16,924 bases of DNA, taken from positions 1-16,924 of the forward strand of contig DASRJH010000298.1 of NCBI GenBank assembly GCA_035649575.1, read 5' to 3'. Of the stretch, positions 15,541 through 16,924 are shown piece after piece. Each line of letters opens with the position of its first letter. Within the stretch, counting starts at the first letter, position 1. The notes under the pieces are model-generated. The model ran no database searches and was not told the DNA's origin. It saw only the letters and a program-made list of their open reading frames with translations. Made by a program: the position numbers and the translations under genes. This DNA is from DASVAL01 sp035649575 (GTDB taxonomy: Bacteria; Planctomycetota; UBA1135; UBA2386).

Positions 15541-16533
15541 GTGCGGATCGGCGTGGTCGGAGTCGGACATCTCGGCAAGCACCACGCGCGTCTCTTGCGC
15601 GAGCTCGATTGCGAGCTCACGGGCATCGCCGATCCGAACCCGGAGGCGCGCGAGTTCGCGGCCTCGACCTACGGCGTGCCCGTGTTCGCGGACCATCGTG
15701 AGCTGCTCGGCAGAGTCGATGCCGTGACGGTCGTCGTGCCGACGAAGGTGCATCGCGAGGTCGCGAGCGTGTTCCTCGAACAAGGGGTCGACGTGCTCGT
15801 CGAGAAGCCGATCGCGCGCACGGCGGCCGACGGTCAGGCGCTGGTCGATCTCGCGAAGGCACGGGGTCGCATCCTGCAGGTCGGCCACGTCGAGCGCTTC
15901 AACCCGGCGCTGCGCGGCATCGCCGCGATCGGCCGCAGCGCGCGCTACATCGAGTCGCATCGGCTCTCGCCGTTCACGTTCCGCAGCACGGACATCGGCG
16001 TCGTGCTCGATCTGATGATCCACGACCTCGACCTCGTGCTCGCGCTCGTGCGCAGCGAGATCGTCTCGGTCGAGGCGTTCGGCGGCTCCGTGTTCACGCC
16101 GGCCGAGGACATGGCGTCGGCGATCATCAAGTTCCAGAACGGCGCCGTCGCGCACCTGACGGCCAATCGGGTCGCGTTGAAGCCGCTCCGCAAGATGCGC
16201 GTGTTCTCGCGCGAGGGCTACGTGAGCCTCGACTTCCAGCAGAACCAGGGCATGGTCGTGCGCAAGGCCGAGGGTTGGGACTTTCAGAAGCTCGACCTCG
16301 AGGGCATCGACCGCTCGCAGGTGGGGGACCTGTGGAAGTTCGTGTTCGAAGGCCTCCTGAAGGTCGAGAACCTGCAGCTCGACGCCGGCAATCCGCTGCA
16401 GGAAGAGCTCGCGGACTTCCTGCGGTGCGTGCGCGAGCGCGCCGAGCCACTCGTCAGCGGTGCCGACGGCGTGCTCGCGGTGGCGGCGGCCGAACGGGTC
16501 ATGGCCGCGATCACGCGCAATCGGTGGGATTGA
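15541..16533 (+). CDS. Gfo/Idh/MocA-family NAD(P)-dependent oxidoreductase, possibly GnnA-like
   Basis: From GTG at 15541 the product is 330 residues and starts straight into the Rossmann fold: GVVGVGHLGKHHARLL (dinucleotide loop 7-12), GIADPNP 28-34, EKP 88-90 and the C-terminal-domain motif DLMIHDLDLVLAL 157-169 with His161. The family oxidises or reduces sugar carbons, often on nucleotide sugars. Members close to lipid A genes include GnnA, which oxidises UDP-GlcNAc at C3 for 3-amino lipid A, and this neighbour of lpxC-fabZ could act likewise, but no gnnB aminotransferase is in the window. GTG 15541 has an AAGGG a few bases upstream. A TTG at 15484 overlapping the previous stop would add 19 Pro/Ser/Arg-rich residues. 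Family is certain; role is tentative. Confidence 0.9.
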   Translation: MRIGVVGVGHLGKHHARLLRELDCELTGIADPNPEAREFAASTYGVPVFADHRELLGRVDAVTVVVPTKVHREVASVFLEQGVDVLVEKPIARTAADGQALVDLAKARGRILQVGHVERFNPALRGIAAIGRSARYIESHRLSPFTFRSTDIGVVLDLMIHDLDLVLALVRSEIVSVEAFGGSVFTPAEDMASAIIKFQNGAVAHLTANRVALKPLRKMRVFSREGYVSLDFQQNQGMVVRKAEGWDFQKLDLEGIDRSQVGDLWKFVFEGLLKVENLQLDAGNPLQEELADFLRCVRERAEPLVSGADGVLAVAAAERVMAAITRNRWD

Positions 16534-16609
16534 CGCGGCGCCCCGCCTGGCGTTGCGGTGGCGTACTGCGCGGATGGCAAGAACCGCTGCGTGAGTAGGC
16601 CGGCAACCC

Positions 16610-16638
16610 ATGGCGCAGCCGCGACGGTCCGCTAGACT
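16610..16638 (+). promoter_or_regulatory. Candidate promoter of the 6S RNA
   Basis: TAGACT (16633-16638) within GCTAGACT lies about 12 bases upstream of the first base of the predicted terminal stem (16651), close to the spacing expected for transcript initiation. A weak -35-like ATGGCG (16610-16615) is 17 bp upstream. Position relative to the RNA supports it more than the match itself. Confidence 0.45.
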
Positions 16639-16650
16639 GGTCGCTTCGAT

Positions 16651-16863
16651 GAGGCTCCGCTCTGCAGTTCTCGAGCTGCACGCGGGCCAAAAAGTTGAAC
16701 CGATGACAATTCGCCGGGCTCCGACCTTACGGGTCAGGCGGGATCAGGAGACGGTGCCGCACGCGGTGCCGCCTGCCATTTCCCAAATGCACCGGAGGGG
16801 GAGCCCACCTGAACCCAAGGGTTCAACCGGCCTCCGTCGACGGTCCAGGTGGAGCGGAGCCTC
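16651..16863 (+). ncRNA. ssrS: 6S RNA
   Basis: About 213 nt fold into the 6S pattern. A perfect 12-bp terminal stem pairs GAGGCTCCGCTC (16651-16662) with GAGCGGAGCCTC (16852-16863). The 5' bubble strand GCGGGCCA...TGAACCGAT (16682-16704) parallels GCGGGCCA...TGAGCCGAT of E. coli 6S. The 3' strand CACCTGAACCCAAGGGTTCAA parallels CACCTTGAACCAAGGGTTCAA of E. coli and contains the conserved small hairpin (16811-16824), followed by the hairpin CCG-TCGA-CGG (16834-16843). The apical arm has GGGCTCC (16716-16722) with GGAGCCC (16800-16806), then CAGGCGG (16735-16741) with CCGCCTG (16769-16775), and a side hairpin CATTT-CCC-AAATG (16777-16789). 6S RNA mimics an open promoter and sequesters housekeeping RNA polymerase in stationary phase. 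An unusual extra hairpin TGCAG...CTGCA (16663-16680) follows the terminal stem. Exact ends are uncertain by several bases; no T-tract terminator is seen. Confidence 0.87.
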
Positions 16864-16924
16864 TCGATTTCTGCGCGGCGCCCGCTACCGTTCTGGCTCG
16901 GATCGGCCCAGGTAGTTGCCGGTG

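Noticed and set aside
16651..16863. tmRNA, SRP RNA or RNase P RNA as alternatives for the structured RNA
   Set aside because: No tRNA-like CCA end or tag reading frame, no SRP GGAAG/AGCA core, and no RNase P GAGGAAAGTCC motif were found; both bubble strands match 6S instead.
16610..16915. Plus-strand open frame of 101 codons near the window end
   Set aside because: It runs through the 6S RNA; the base-paired structure and the match to 6S signatures explain the sequence better than a protein.
1..16924. CRISPR array, tRNA, rRNA, complete insertion sequence or phage genes
   Set aside because: No regularly spaced repeats, no tRNA cloverleaf with CCA or T-loop consensus, no rRNA signatures and no intact transposase or integrase motifs were seen on either strand.

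Overview
The window looks like chromosomal DNA from a high-GC Gram-negative bacterium, most likely a planctomycete. The strongest clue is a fused LpxC-FabZ gene (typical of Bacteroidota and Planctomycetota; the very high GC argues against the former). It lies beside a large membrane-anchored Ser/Thr kinase, an FHA-GAF-sigma54 activator and a secreted subtilase. This assignment is inference from gene content; no rRNA or other taxonomic marker is present.

Layout. 1-1957 (-): 5' part of a secreted S8 (subtilisin/KP-43-like) peptidase, cut by the window edge. 1958-2847: about 890 bp without an intact gene. It holds a diverged second copy of the subtilase leader and start region, then a truncated Rpn-type PD-(D/E)XK nuclease/transposase relic. 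2848-8177 (+): a two-gene signalling unit, an FHA-GAF-sigma54 AAA+-Fis activator followed by a Hanks-type kinase with one transmembrane helix and about 780 extracytoplasmic residues. 8201-12056 (-): four genes read leftward in the order JAMM metalloprotease, acpS (4-bp ATGA overlap), TPR-like lipoprotein, amidase-signature lipoprotein. 12143-13324 (+), divergent from the JAMM gene: a trans-sulfuration-type PLP enzyme. 13444-16533 (+): an envelope operon of Skp/OmpH-like chaperone, LpxC-FabZ fusion and Gfo/Idh/MocA oxidoreductase (possibly GnnA-like). 16651-16863 (+): a 6S RNA with a perfect 12-bp terminal stem and the conserved GAACC...GGTTC hairpin.

How the genes may work together. The kinase and the FHA activator plausibly form a phosphothreonine relay from the periplasm to sigma54 promoters. 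The Skp/LpxC-FabZ/oxidoreductase cluster links outer-membrane protein chaperoning to lipid A synthesis, although lpxA is not in the gap where it might be expected. The JAMM/AcpS pair beside a divergent sulfur-amino-acid PLP enzyme resembles the association of Mec+-type JAMM proteins with cysteine metabolism, but no ubiquitin-like partner is visible here. The most notable items are the 6S RNA, the JAMM/PLP neighbourhood, the kinase-FHA pair, and the duplicated subtilase leader with the broken Rpn gene. No wholly new defence or mobile system is evident.
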